From Plenodomus lindquistii (lineage: Eukaryota > Ascomycota > Dothideomycetes > Pleosporales > Leptosphaeriaceae): DNA of 64,000 nucleotides. Under the pieces are notes generated by a model that searched no databases, was not told the DNA's origin, and saw nothing but the letters and a program-made list of their open reading frames with translations. Below, piece after piece: positions 31,385 through 44,500 of the stretch (position 1 is the stretch's first letter; each line of letters opens with the position of its first letter). The stretch is from contig JANUWI010000012.1 in assembly GCA_025504975.1 (NCBI GenBank), positions 496,001 to 560,000 of the forward strand. Reading direction: 5' to 3'. Made by a program: the position numbers and the translations under genes.

Positions 31385-34300
31385 ATGGCGTCTCTTGGTT
31401 GGGCCCTCAGCAAATTCGGCCTCAAGCGCAAACGCAGCTTAACCCTTCAGGAAAAGCGAGAGCAATTCATTAGGGGTTCCCGATCCACTACGCCTGATTC
31501 CGAACTGGAACAAGAAGAAGCGCGTTACCAAGCATCACAGAGGAAGTGGGAGGAAGAGAAAAGGAAGAGGGCGAAGAGACGTCAGCGTGGAAAGGATAGT
31601 GATGACGAGTATGAGGACGAGGTCAGGCCATCGAAGCGGCCCAAGGTACATGAGCCCACTGATGACGAGGATGAGGTGATCGAAGCCGCGGAACTAGATG
31701 ACACCCACATGTGGTTCCAACACATGGAGCGTATGGGCACGACCAGCCGTGGAGAGTATGTAATTTGGGATGAGGAGAGGCAACAAGCGTTTACCGCAGG
31801 ACGGCTTGAAGACGGGTCGTTGGGCAAGGTCTACCTCTCCGACGATGAATACGACCTTGATCTACCAGAAGGGATGATGTGGAACAATGACGGCAATTCC
31901 TTCAGGTACGCGCCTGGGTCTGCACCCGTTTCCGATTTCGGTTTTCCGGATGACGTACAGGGAGAGGCCAGTTCAGAACTCGAGGACTACATCGAAGGTG
32001 AAGAAATTGGGTTGTTTGATGAACTACCCGTGGAGGAGGACACCCCGGAGAGCAACGATACAGCAGCACAGATTCGTGCAACAATCAAAGACGCTTATAA
32101 CATCCCGCCTCCAACGCCGCCAAAAGAAACCCTCATTCGGCCCTTCGTCATGGCTTCCTCGGAAGATCACGCCAGGCAAAAAATGGCAGCCAGGCATCGC
32201 AGACATGCAGAAGAACGATACCACAAGGCCGTAGAAATGCACAGTCGCATGACGCCCGGTCCAAAGAAGGATGAACTCAAGGCCGCCATCCGTGAGCTGA
32301 GGAACAATTTGCTCACGCCATCACCGAATAGCACTCCGTCCAATCCGAAGACGCAAAAGAGCCCCAGTACTGGTAAGGGAAATTTCACAGAGCCGACGGA
32401 GATATGGGATGAGGAGGGCAACATGACCACGCCAACTCCACGTCGCAAGTCAGACTTGGATCTTGCATCGAGCGGAAGCGATGAGGAGGAGGAGATGGTT
32501 AAGCAGCCACCCAAGGCTGCTGGTACACCCGTCTACACCGGCAGCACTTTCAAGCCTCGCGGGGCACGAGGTCCACGTGTCACTAAATCCGCGAACCAGA
32601 CAAACTATTTCTCCGACGACGACGACGTGCCCGTCAAGCAGGCCGCAAAGAACACACATGAGACTCCAAGAGCTCCTGAGGTTCCTGCTCAGAACCCTGC
32701 AAGGAACACACAGGAGACTTCAAAAGCAGCTGAGATCTCCACACGCAAGCCTCCGCTCTCTACTCGGCCCACAAGACCTCAAGCCAAAGGACGCGCAGGG
32801 ACCTCAGAAAACGGCAGAAAGCCCGTCATCCCCAGATCAACTCCCAGACCCCAACCAAGTTCATCACAACACAGCACAGCCCCAGCACAAAGCACCGACG
32901 CTGCAACAAACCAAACGACAAAGCCCTCCATATCCGTAAAATCCGCCAAACCCGCAGACACACCCAAAACCTCCACCTTACCCAAGCCCCCAAAACCATC
33001 CATGACATCCCCACACCCACCACACACCCGCAAACCCAACGCGAAACCCCAAACCGAAGCCGAAAAAGCCGCCCAAAGTGTAAAAGAAAAATTCCTCCCC
33101 CACAATCTCCACGCCATCGTCGACGCTTCCCCTTCCCTCAGCGCAGCCAAAGAAACAATCGCCTCATCATGGCCTTGTCCCCTCTACACAATCCGCGACG
33201 TCGAAATCCGCGACACACTGGATGACATCTGCGACCAAATCCGCACTCTTTCGCGCGACCACTTTGGCGCGGCGAACACGCATTTTGCAGTCGACACTAG
33301 GTTTTTCGAACGCTTGACGGATGATACGGCGCGTTTGGTTGGGTGCGTGGCGTCGGGGGGGCCGGGGGGAGAGCAAGGCTGGATTGAGTTGTTTGACAAT
33401 GTGCAGAAGAGGAGGGCGCTTATTTGTGCGATGGTGGGGAATTTGCTGGTGGAGCAAGTGTTGCGGCATCCGTTTTTTGGGGGAGGAGAGGAGGGGTCGG
33501 AGGAGGTGGGTGGGGCGGAGGAGAGGTTTAGGGATGGGGATGGTGAGTTCAGAATGCCATTTGATTTCGAGTGTGAAGGTGGGATTGCTAACTATGAACC
33601 ACAGGATTCGAGCGCAACACACGAATCGCAGAAATCATCTCCGCCGCGCTTACCGACGCCACAGCCAGCGAAACTTCAAAAACGCGCCTCCCACCCGATT
33701 TCAACAACCACGTCGTCCGCGTCGTTCAAGCCATATGGGCGCATCTCAGTCTCATAAATTACCTGCTCGAAGGGGAGGAGCACACGATTCCCAGCGCCAT
33801 CTTCTCAACCTTGTTCAAGATCGTCACACACGCTGGTATACTGAGCTTGCTCCTACGTCAAGACAAGCGTACAGTGTACTATTTCGAGCCCCTGTTCAAG
33901 GAAGACGAGTTCAACCCCACACGCATGGAGTGCTACAATTATCTCGAGATGCGACAGCGTCATCCGCGCACGCCCGTGGCGAAACTGAGCAAGGAGGAAC
34001 GAGCGCGTCGGGCGGAGCTTACGGATGGGGAGAAGCAGCGCGCGCTTAGCGATAGGCCGCTGACACAAATCACCATTATGCCTGGACTCCGTGCGTATCG
34101 TCTTGGTGGATGGGAAAAGCAAAGCAGCACCGCCGAGAATCCGGAGTATGAAGTATCTTCGTATGAGAATGAGGGAATCAGGTCGCAGAAATTGACGGAT
34201 GGGTGGGTGTATTGTCGTTGGGGGCGGGCGCGCGGGTATAATAATGGGAAGGTTGGTTCGGGGGGGAATGCAAGACTTCATGGTGATGCTTGGCAAGGTG

Positions 34301-34458
34301 GGTTCTTGGAGTTTCATGAGGTGGATGGGGTGCCAGATTGGTTGGGGAGGGAAAGAGCGGAGAGAGAGGCGAGAAAGCAGGTTGCTAAGGGAAAGGGAAA
34401 GGGAAAGGAAAGAGCGGCAACGGTGGAAGAGGTCACGGATGAAGACCTGTACGATTGA
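31385..34458 (+). CDS. Conserved fungal protein of unknown function, 1003 aa
   Basis: Exons are 31385-33542 and 33605-34458. The 62-bp intron has a GTGAGT donor and GCTAAC branch site, and the join reads RDGDG-FERNTRIAEII. The N-terminus has MASLGWALSKFGLKRKRSL and basic stretches (KRKRAKRRQRGK, a possible nuclear signal). An acidic region follows, then a low-complexity Pro/Ser/Thr/Lys region at about 320-560. The C-terminal 430 residues look globular: CDQIRTLSRDHFGA, DTARLVGCVASGGPGGEQGW, then VVRVVQAIWAHLSLINYLL and a DKRTVYYFEPLF segment. I think this C-terminal part is shared among ascomycetes but cannot name a function. Codons switch from A/C-ending to G/T-ending near 33250, reset after the intron, and switch again near 33960. 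Confidence 0.75.
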
Positions 34459-35009
34459 GAAAAACTTGGCTGGGAAGAGGACAATAGAAGATGTGAAACG
34501 GTACCGGAGCTATAGAGTCGTTATATAAGGGACTCTGGGGGGAGTTCGTAGTCATTACCTTTACTTGCTTTTCCTAATATCAATCTGCGTTGATTTCGAA
34601 AGGCGCCTCTGCCTCAGGAAGCAAACCAATGAAGTTCTCGGTCACGTGCAGCTTTTACTTGCAGATTGAGCAGCACGTTCAGGCAAGCCAATGATTCCTC
34701 GACGCTGATGAGTGAACGGCAGTTGCGTTGATACAAAAGCTCGTCGTCATCCGTGTACAATTTGTCGTGACGGAGGTTTGTTCCTATCTCTTATCGTAAT
34801 CATGTCCGAGCTACAGTGTTGTTGCGATATTGCCGGAGTTTCTCGCCGCGGCCCTATGACACTGGTTGCGGAATGCAAAACAAAGGGCCGCCGTGAACAG
34901 GGCCACCATGTGAGTAGTAACCCGGTAGTAAACAATGAGTAAGCCTCCCAATAGCACATCTCGGAGTATTGTGCGTGGCTCAAGCCGACTCGTCGATACG
35001 AACGCAGGA

Positions 35010-35682
35010 ACGTCAGGGTTTCGTAACGAGAGATATGAACTTAACGGCCTCATGACGGTCACGGCCGATTGTCAGTGGTAGGGGCCCGATTTGTTGAGTT
35101 GACGTTTATTGTGATGCCATAGGCCGCGTAGAGTGCCAAAGACATCGAAATGACGTTTGGGTTGAGCCATCATTCGGGGGTGTTACCCCGCAAGGCGGTC
35201 GGTACAATAAGCTTTCGGCGTCATTGTATGGCGTTATTCCATGGAACGTGTGGGGAAGGGGTCTTGGACAGAACCGATTTGTTGGGTGATGAAGTCCGGG
35301 GTTGAAGATGCGCCAAGCGGGTATCAACATATGGTACACTCGTAGCATTGCATCACTTAGTATCGAACAACACGTCGGATCCAAAGAGTACATCTCGATG
35401 TGGGTGCAACTGGCGCATAGCTCTTGTCTTTGCCATGAGCCGAGCCGTGAACGGGCAATCTCGATGATCAGAGTTATGACGTTGAGCCGCTCTTCGGTCT
35501 GACGTTCCTGAGCCGCAACTCAACGCTTGCAGATCAAGCATATGAACAAGCCCGGGCCAATATTCCAGCCAACAACGCAACAACGGGTCGCAGTAGGTGT
35601 ATTTCCAGCCATCCGTCTGACGTTGGGTACATCGACTCATGTAACTAGTGCTGCCACCACTACCGCTGTCAGTCTGACGTCA
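35010..35682. promoter_or_regulatory. Cluster of seven TGACGT half-sites
   Basis: TGACGT or its complement occurs at 35010-35015, 35100-35105, 35151-35156, 35477-35482, 35500-35505, 35618-35623 and 35675-35680; the last is a full TGACGTCA palindrome. Three share the longer string GTCTGACGT. Such sites bind CRE/ATF-type bZIP factors in fungi; no gene is seen next to them, so a role is uncertain. Confidence 0.5.
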
Positions 35683-38600
35683 AGGGCTGATATTCGATAG
35701 AGAAGGGCCGAAGAATTGCATACGTAGGATGTGATATCAATTCAATCTGTCGAAGACGTCTTGATGAGGTTTCGCACAGCACAACTGAATCGTCGTCAAC
35801 GGCGCGGAAAACTCCATGCGGTAAACCGTCTGGATTCAAAGATGCATGTGTACCGGGTACGAGGTGAACAGTTCCCACACGACGAAGTTGGTCACGGGCC
35901 GATAGCACTGTGCCACATGTTGGTCGGTCCGATTCAGGCGGCGGTAGAAGTTCGCTAGAATCCTGTTCATTGAAGCGTGTATAATCGAGTCGTGAGATGC
36001 TCGAGTAGTGGGGTGAAGCCGGCAAAGACTACCACTCATATGCTGTGCGTGTATCCCATGATCCTCATTGAGTGACTTCATCGTTGAGCCTCATCCTCGA
36101 TCAACGCCATCCCTGTTGTCGATGATATTGTTGCAATAGTTGAATATCTGATTGGAAGGTGAGACGCGGAGCTGCCTGCGTGATGTAAACGATGACATGG
36201 TCTGCCGCGGCACCTCGTGAGTAAGACCGACACAGAGCGATTCGATTACGACCCAAGCAAAGATAGAGCATGAGCGTGGGGGGTGAAGAGTGCTGGGCAG
36301 GAACAGCTGTGACGATGAACCGGATTCCAATACGAGCCAGACAGATTGGCAACGTTCATGGTCCCAATAATGGATCGTGATACTGTGCATAGTTGAGATG
36401 TGCTGTAGAGTTATAGTTTGGCTTCCGTCCAACAGTGCCTATCCGCCGGCGGCGCAATCACGAGCCTTATGGAGGTTACTCCCGTCTCGTAGCGAAGAGC
36501 TAATGCGTGGGAGCTGTACATATGCCCTGCACCTAAGCAAATGCACTAAAGTTTTGAGAACAGATTGGTCAAGTTGAGTCTCACCAAGACGGACTACTTC
36601 CACATAGGTGTAGGTAAACGCTGCTGTCGCCGTCGCTATTCACGTACGGTGAATGGCGTGCACGGTGGAATCTGACGCTCTGCCGCGTTTACTGCAAGCG
36701 GTATAACAATCCTAGAGGGCGACGACGTACCGTCATGTAGAGGATCTAGTGCCGATCCCTCGCCACACCTACTTTCAGTGGCTCGCATAGCAGAGTTGCC
36801 ATGACCCGCAAGCGTGCTCATTAACGTCGCAATGTTTTGCACCAGGCAGACCACGTCAGATCTGTGATTGCATCGCGGAGATCGACTGTGGAAATGCGAT
36901 GGCAGCGGATCGCGTCGCTTGTGGCCGACAGTTTTGGGACTGGTATCGCTCATGCGGAAAGGCTTCCGACATGCATACGCGGTTGTGTTGAGTGAATACA
37001 TTACAGGATGACGTTGCTGCACGGCGTCGGATGATGCGCCGGTTGGTCCTTCCAGATTCGCAAGGGCTTGGCGACATCAGCATGTAGGAGGCAGTGGAAG
37101 TTTGAGCATGTCGATGCGCGCCGACTTGAGTGGCAGCATAAGGGGAAAGTTGTGGCATGCTTTTCGCTGTTGTGTTCCCACGTGTTGGACATTCCTCTGC
37201 CACTTTTGACAGCAATTGCTTAGGAAGAGTATGTATGTACACAGCTACGAGGCGGTGACGGCCTGCAACGAGATGACACAGCGGGTGGGATAAGTAGTAT
37301 CTGCTTGTTTCATGTCGACGTGCTGTGAATTGCGCGCGGTGTGAGGAGGAATCCGCTTGCAGCCAAGGCGCGGGATGTAAAGAGCTGCTGCAGGGTCCAA
37401 TGAAACGGCGTCTGGAGTAGAAATTAACATTACTTGCCGGAACCGGGTGTGGTATAGCCAGGGATTGCCGGAGAGTGACATGCACACTGTCTGGATTCGA
37501 CGGCTCCGCTATTCGGAGAGAGTCACGAGAGAGCGCCGTACATGGCTGTGGTTGGAGCGGAGATGAGGCTTCCCGTGTGTGACTCAAGCCAGGTTGCACA
37601 CAGCGACAATGCGTGGGGTAGCGACAGCCTGTGACATGGGGGAATGGTTGGACGTTGTATGTAAAGCCGGATTGAATTTGACTACTCCAGAGGACAATAC
37701 GACTTAATGTTGCCCAGTGTACGGGTGCTCGAGCTAACGAAGCCTTTGGTTGCTATGGGGTTTGGCAGTTGTCCATATGTGACGGAAGAAACGGCCAACG
37801 TCTCGACGCGTTGCTAGACGCAGGCGAGGGTCTTGTAGCTTGCAGTGATGGGCGTTGTTGAAGCAGTCTAGCCGGTAGCTCCAGACATGAGTGGACACGA
37901 GTGGATGCACTGTAGAGTAGAGTGCATACCGCATGTACCGGAGGCTAATAGCAGGGCGGTTGGCATTTAGTTGACTGCGTGTGTAAGAGGGCGCCCAAGG
38001 CAGCCCAAGAGAGCCAAATAGCCGAGCGAGGCCGGGTCGCTGCATTCTGCCGAGGTGGCCGAGCTCGAGGCAGTCGACAGAGGTGAAACGAGATGACTCT
38101 GTGATATTGATGCTACTACGCGACATGTACTGTGTACAGTATGTGGGATGCAGACGAACCGAGGACCGCGTATCTGGGGCATCGCTGTCTCTGCGAGGTG
38201 AGATGGAGCTGGAGGGGTACAGGGGATTGGGCGAGGTCCCACCCACGCACCCAAGTGTGCGTCCAAGGAAGGTGATGTGTGTATGGAGAGCAAGGACGTT
38301 TTAGGACAAAGGCAGTAATTCCGCCTCTGTACTCGTCTGCCAGCCAGACACGATGCATGAGGTGTGGCGCCTACAGCGGTGCGTCTACGAATTGGCTGTA
38401 CCATGTGCCGCCAGCAAAGCAAGGCCCAGCACAGCACGCATGGCATACTCTAGGTACATGAGCGTAGGTGGTCACGGGGCTGCGTGTCAGTGTCAGCCAT
38501 GGTGGTACCACGCAGGCATGAGGAGAAAGAGCAGAGGCAATGCGCCACGGTGTTGGCTCGGACGTGGTCAGTGGCAGGCTGGCAGTCGGCGTGGTGGACG

Positions 38601-39016
38601 GGTACAGCCACAGCTTCACGTGGCTGGTCAGAGGGCGGCGGGGAGTAACCTTGGAGGACTGTGGGACGTCAGCCGGGGGGCGGCTGTTGGAGAACGGCGA
38701 CGAGCCATGTCCTGCATGCCGGCTCTACACCTAGCACGGTAGGGCATGCCCGTATGCGTATGGGTAGCGTAGAGTCGGGGGGCAGAGAAGCGACCCAAAC
38801 ATTGTGTTGGCCGCACCAGTGGCCGATGGTGCTGTCGGCCGGCAGCGCCGTGGTGCAACGACGACGCTCGCAGCCAGGCGTGGTGTTGACGGCCGGGGAC
38901 GAATGAGGGCGTGGAGAGAGGCTCTGCCCATGCCTCCCTCGCTCCATCATCCATCCTTCCATGGTCAGTGGTCAGTGGTGGGCGTGTTCCGCTCCGCACG
39001 GCTGCAAGCATCACGT

Positions 39017-39046
39017 CGCTGTCGTCGTCGTCGTCGTCGTCGTCGT
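39017..39046. repeat. (GTC)n trinucleotide microsatellite
   Basis: About nine near-perfect GTC units lie within the GC-rich leader region upstream of the SFP1-like gene. Confidence 0.85.
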
Positions 39047-39758
39047 GATCGCCCCCGTCACACTTGCACTTTCCAGCTGGGCGCTGCACAGACCCCCCGG
39101 TAGCGCCTGCCCACTATTGGCCCGCTCCTGCGTCCCAGGGATGCTCGAATCGCGCCCAGACACTGCGCGCCCGTCGTCCATACCGTCACCGCCGCTTGCT
39201 GGTGCGCGCCGGCGGGTCGTATTGCATATAGAGCCTGGCCCCGAAATATGGCCCGTATACTTTTTGCGAGACGACCGCTCCGTTGTTGCTGTGCACCACT
39301 GCTAGAGTCCTCTTCTGCTTGTCGCTGCCTGCACACCCATTGCTAGCATTCGCATTGCATACCACGCAACAAAACATCCGTGGCTTGTCGCGTACCCGCC
39401 CGCCAGTGACACCCGCCGCCCGCTGCCCGCTGCCCGCTGCCCGCTGCTCCCCACGAGTTGCCCGCCCAGCCAACCCACCTACACCGTGAAGCTGGATTCC
39501 CACGAGACTTCGCCGCCTCCCCTCTCCCACTCGCCGCGCGAATCCACCGCCGCGAGCACTCCCATCACCACTCCCGTCCAGCACCCCGCCTCGCTGCACT
39601 TTGGCCGCGCCACCAAGGACTCGACCGCCGCCCTCTTGCACCCGCTGCACCGCTCGGCCGCCCACGACCCCTCAGACAGCGACGCTCTCTTCGACTTTGA
39701 CGACGCCGGCGACTGCAGCGCCCCCCTCTTCCCCGACAGCGCCCGCCACTACAGCGCC

Positions 39759-41597
39759 ATGGCGCAAACGGCCACCCCCATTGACATACAGACGCCCTCG
39801 CGCTACAGCTCAAATTCGCCTCCCAACCAGACGTCCAATCTGACGTCAGCCTTGCGAGAGGCAGAGGCACAGCCTGAGCTGGGTGCCACCCCCAACCAAC
39901 TCAATCCCAATGCCTTTGACTTCATCAACGGCAGGCCCAGCATCGGCGAGCGTCATCCCTCCATCAGCATGCTTGGCTCCTCCTTCTACGGCAACAGCGC
40001 CGCCCGTCCCATTTCCATGAAGGACAGGCCACGCCGCGAGAGCAACAACATGGGCTCTTTCGCTGGCGGCATGAGCTGGGGTGGCGTTTCGGTCGGCTCG
40101 TGGATCCGCGACGAGTAAGTCATACCCACTGTGCCGCTACCCCTGCATACAACGCACCGTGCTAATCACATTACCAACAGTATTATGATGGCCGGCACAT
40201 CTCCCGCTCCCTTTGTAAATAACTCGCCCTCGTTCCACTCCTCGTCATATCTTCCCAAGATGGAGGCCGCCTTCATGAAGGACTTTACCTGCTGTGGCTT
40301 GACCCTTGCCTCGCTGCACGACCTACTCCAGCACTTCGAGGAGACACACGCCAACGCCCCAGCAGCCCGCCAGTCTCAGCCCACCCAAAACGGTCTTCCT
40401 CCCACATCTGGCGCTCCCGCCGCCTCAATAGCACCTGGTCAGACCCAAGGCGAACCCTCGACAAATACACAATTCGGTTTCCATCCCCGATCAGGTTCCA
40501 TTGGTGCCAACAGGCAGCGATTGGGCTCTGTCAGCCGCTCCAACCTTTCCACGGTCCAGGATGTTGACTCGCTGGAAGATATGGACATGGACATTGATAT
40601 GAATTTCGACAACCTCGGCCCCATTGAGGAGGCGCCAACACAGTTCCCTGTCCAGCAAGCTCAATTCAACCAGACTCAAAACCAGCTGCCGCAGCTCAAC
40701 GTCAACCTTGCAAACGGCATGCAGAATCACCAGGGTCTGCGCACATCAACCCCCACCACACCCTCGGCATCGCAGCAATTCAACCTACAAAACAACCCCA
40801 CCGTTTCCTCTGTAAACACACCGACCCTGAGCAATGTACAAATGCAGAATACACACAACTTGACATCCCCCGAGTCATCACACCCCGGTACACCAGCTGA
40901 GCTCGATATGGACTTTGGCGCCTTCAACCCAATGATGGGCATGGACATGGGTGGCATGAACATGAACATGAACTTCGGTAACGGCAACTTTGGCATGAAT
41001 GGATTCGACAACAATGGCACCATTGATCAGCCAGGAAAGCGTCTTTTCAGCAAACAGGGCGCTGGTCTCAGTCAAGCACAGCTGCAAGCTGCTCTCAAGG
41101 GCTACCAGCTGGGTGGCAATGACCAGAGCGAGCTTGCACGGAGACTACGAGAGCAATCACTCCTCAATGGAGCCAGCATTCCACAGTTTCCTTTCCCGGA
41201 AGAGGTCAAGCCCTTCCGGTGCCCAGTTATTGGCTGCGAAAAGGCATACAAGAACCAGAACGGTCTCAAGTACCACAAGCAACACGGCCACCAAAATCAA
41301 CAGCTCAAGGAGAACGACGACGGCACGTTCTCGATTGTTGACCCGCTTACGTCTATTCCATATCCCGGCACAGTCGGTATGGAGAAGGAGAAGCCCTACC
41401 GCTGCGAAGTCTGTGGCAAGCGTTACAAGAACCTCAACGGCCTCAAATACCATCGTTCTCACGCGCCCCACTGCAATCCTGAGCTAGCTCTCCAGAAGCT
41501 CGGATTGTCGGGAAACCTCCAAAATTTGCAGAACGCCAATGTCGCTGGTGCTGGCATGGGTGGAATCGATCCATCAATGACCACGTCGATGTTCTAG
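39759..41597 (+). CDS. SFP1-like split C2H2 zinc-finger transcription factor
   Basis: The protein has at least 590 aa from exons 39759-40114 and 40181-41597 (66-bp intron, GTAAGT donor). Family knowledge: Sfp1 drives ribosomal-protein and ribosome-biogenesis genes under TOR/nutrient control. Seen: a degenerate finger FTCCGLTLASLHDLLQHF soon after the intron, a long Asn/Gln/Met-rich middle, then two C2H2 fingers, FRCPVIGCEKAYKNQNGLKYH and YRCEVCGKRYKNLNGLKYH. About 40 residues separate them, the split-finger layout of Sfp1. The ATG at 39759 (GCCATGG) is the first in frame, but codons are open and protein-like back to at least 39486 (HETSPPPLSHSPRES...), so an undetected upstream exon is possible. 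Confidence 0.85.
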
Positions 41598-44500
41598 GGG
41601 CTGGGCACGACGCCTGCTTTTTCTTCTTTGATGCACGTTCTCGCTGTGCTTCGCCCTCTTGATTTCGCTTCCTATACCCCAAAAGTCGAACATAGACGAC
41701 TCCTTTTACAAGACCGGCTTCCTTCCTGACCTACACTTTTACATACAAAAAGTTACGATCACTTTTCAGCCCTGCATCACCCGGCGTTACTCGGATTTAG
41801 AGATCCCCCACTCAGCGAAGCCTGCAGTTGGATACAATGTCAAAACATTCCAATACATTTGTCTCGCTCTCGTGTATATCTCGACCGAGGTGCATCTCCT
41901 TTGACCCGGCTTAGCGCTTGGTATGACGATCTGATGTGCATTTCCGAGGTGTTTCGACGCGGCAAATCTCCCTTTTTGAATTACATTGCGGGATATCCAT
42001 GGGTCACAAAGAATAGACTTGTTATCTGCTCTGGCGTTTTTTTCTTTTTTACAAAAGTTTGGATTTGATTTGGGTCTTGGGTTTATGCTTATACGCTGCC
42101 CTTTGGGTTCTACTCGCTTGTTTGTAGGCGGTCGCGGATGCCAAACCGAGCTGGAGTCTGCTTCTGGTACACACCACTGAAGTAACACGAGAGTAGTCAC
42201 GTAATACACATGATTTGCATCTTCAACATTCTTATTGACAATGATCACATAAACAGTGACTGATGTGGTTTCGGTTCAACTGCGCGCTAAGAAGCATCAA
42301 ATCGTAAGCTCTCATGACCTCCAAACTACCATAATCACGCATCACTAACACCTCTCCACAAACTAGACCCTTTATAAATCAGCCTCATTCACCTCACCCT
42401 AACCTCTTCCGTCCGCACACCCAACACACGATCAAAACTCTGCAACCCCCTCCTCCAACCAACCAATCAAACCCCCCCGCACCTACCCCTCCAACCAATC
42501 CCAACCACCCAGCACCACCCTGTGGGTCAACGTAGTTTCCATTACCCCATCCAAAACTGTAGGTTAAGAACCACACACACACACACACACCGCCTCTACG
42601 CTTCCCGCGTGTGATTATTGCGTGCATGACAGCCCCCCAGGGATCAAGCTCGCTCGCTTGCAATCCTTACTAGAAAGAAAACGAACCAGCACGTACCTCG
42701 AGCGTACGCACCAATGCATGGAAGCAGAAGCCTTGCGAGCGGAACCTTCGATATTGCCAAGACGCAGTCTGGAGCTGGGAAATTGGGGCTACGGTGGGAA
42801 GGTCCTCCAATCAGTTGGCATGAACGTGCCGTGCGGCTCGTGAGGAGGGGAAGGTGTTATGGGTGGGGAACTGAACGGGACTTGCATGTGCATTGTGCAG
42901 TGCAGTGCCTGGGCATGTCTCCGAGGCTCTGCGAGCGAGCGAGCGAGCGAACGAGCGAAAGATCCACTTTTTGTTTGTTTAGTTTAGTGCGGCTTAAATA
43001 CTGATCTGCCTTGTTGCACCTGGGCAGTCTTGCGTTATGCACGCCACGCGCTACATGTTGGAGTCAAATTTCCCATGCGCAACTATAGTATGTACTACTA
43101 CTACTAGAGTACATACAACTGGTGTAGGGGTAGGCGTACTAGAGCAGGTAACGGATGGTGGACTTGGGTTTAGTCACACCCGAGGTAAGCAGATGGTTTT
43201 GTTCGGCCGCTCGCTTTGTCACGCTTGGATACAATGTCTGCGCGAGGTCCAGACGTTCAATAGTGTAGAGTACTGTATGTAAGCCTGGAGCGCTGAAATG
43301 AACAAAGACAAAGACTCGGACGGCTAATAACGGCCAAAAGCTCTGCAAAGGGTGCAGTGGGCTTACACATCACGTCACATGCCTACTCCCTCCCTCTCTC
43401 TCTCTCTGTCTCTGCATATTCTAGAGTAGGTAGGTACCTGCCAGGCACCACCCTCCGCTTCCTCCGCCGCCGTTCGCATCCAATGTTCCGACATAAAACA
43501 CACCCAAGCGCATCTAGACTATGTAGAGTATCCCCGTGACCCTGCATCGCGAAACAAAGACCACGCTCCGTGTTCATGGCATTGTCCCGCCTCGGGCCCC
43601 GACCAACGAACGAACAATGTTGGCTAAGCACTAGGCGGAAACACCACAAGTAGAAGTACGGGAGCAAGTCTTACAGAGGTAGGCCGCGGCGGCCAGTGGC
43701 GCATTGCGTTCTGTGCGGGAATGGTACAGTACACCTATGTACGGTACCGCCACCACTACATACCATTGTAGAGTAATTTGCGGAGAACCCACGTGGTACT
43801 CCAGAAGTGCGACCGTGAATTGCACCGCGTGCCGGCTTGGTCAGTCAGGGTGTTGTTGGGGACGCAAGTGGCGTTTTTTTCGCCGTCTTTTCTAGAAGCG
43901 TGGCTGGGTGGTTGCGATCTTGGTACTGTACTGACAGTGACAGGCCAGGTGGTGAGATGGAGGCGCGGATATTGCCGTTGTGGGACGACTGTTTTTTGTT
44001 CGGATGGTGGGTTCGGGAGGGATGGCGAGGTCGAAAGTTTGGTAGGCTAAATTCAGGGTCCAGTGTTGGGAAATTGGTCCTCTTCTATTAGGTTTCGGTG
44101 AGGTTGTTGTGTGTTGAAGCATTAGGTATGCTGTTGTTGGTAGAGTACATGTTTTTAATTTACAGAGTAGCTAGGTGTATGTTGAGGGAGTATAGTATAC
44201 TCGAGGAGTGCTGTTCACTTGCCTCACACCTTGAGCGGCTTCAAGCCTCAAACAAGACGCGCACACACATCTCCAAACTGTCCTTTGCGCCTCCACCCGT
44301 TCTACTCTAAGTTACAGTCTCTCTCTCGTCTACCATCGGCTCATCATTTCTCACTTGTGACATCTCCCTCTCGCCCCAACTCATCACAAGACCGTCTTCT
44401 TCAGCTTACTCGGAAGAAGGCGAGGACTCGGCGACCGGCGTGCGCGACGCCGACTGACTCTCCGCCACAACGCCCCAGCCACGAGTTCTCACGCCACGTT

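Larger units (their letters stand above)
34459..39758. other. 5.3-kb gene-poor region
   Basis: No frame in this stretch gives a recognisable protein or a convincing exon chain, although several 100-250-codon frames exist by chance on both strands (for example 36856-37599 minus). The right part (38.9-39.75 kb) is GC-rich and likely forms the promoter and leader of the SFP1-like gene, with a (GTC)n run at about 39017-39046 and four CCCGCTG units at about 39417-39447. The left part carries the TGACGT cluster. Confidence 0.5.

Noticed and set aside
36856..37599. 247-codon minus-strand open frame
   Set aside because: Composition is random-like (many Arg, Ser, His), no domain, no codon pattern like neighbouring genes, and no splice partners; probably chance in a gene-poor stretch.
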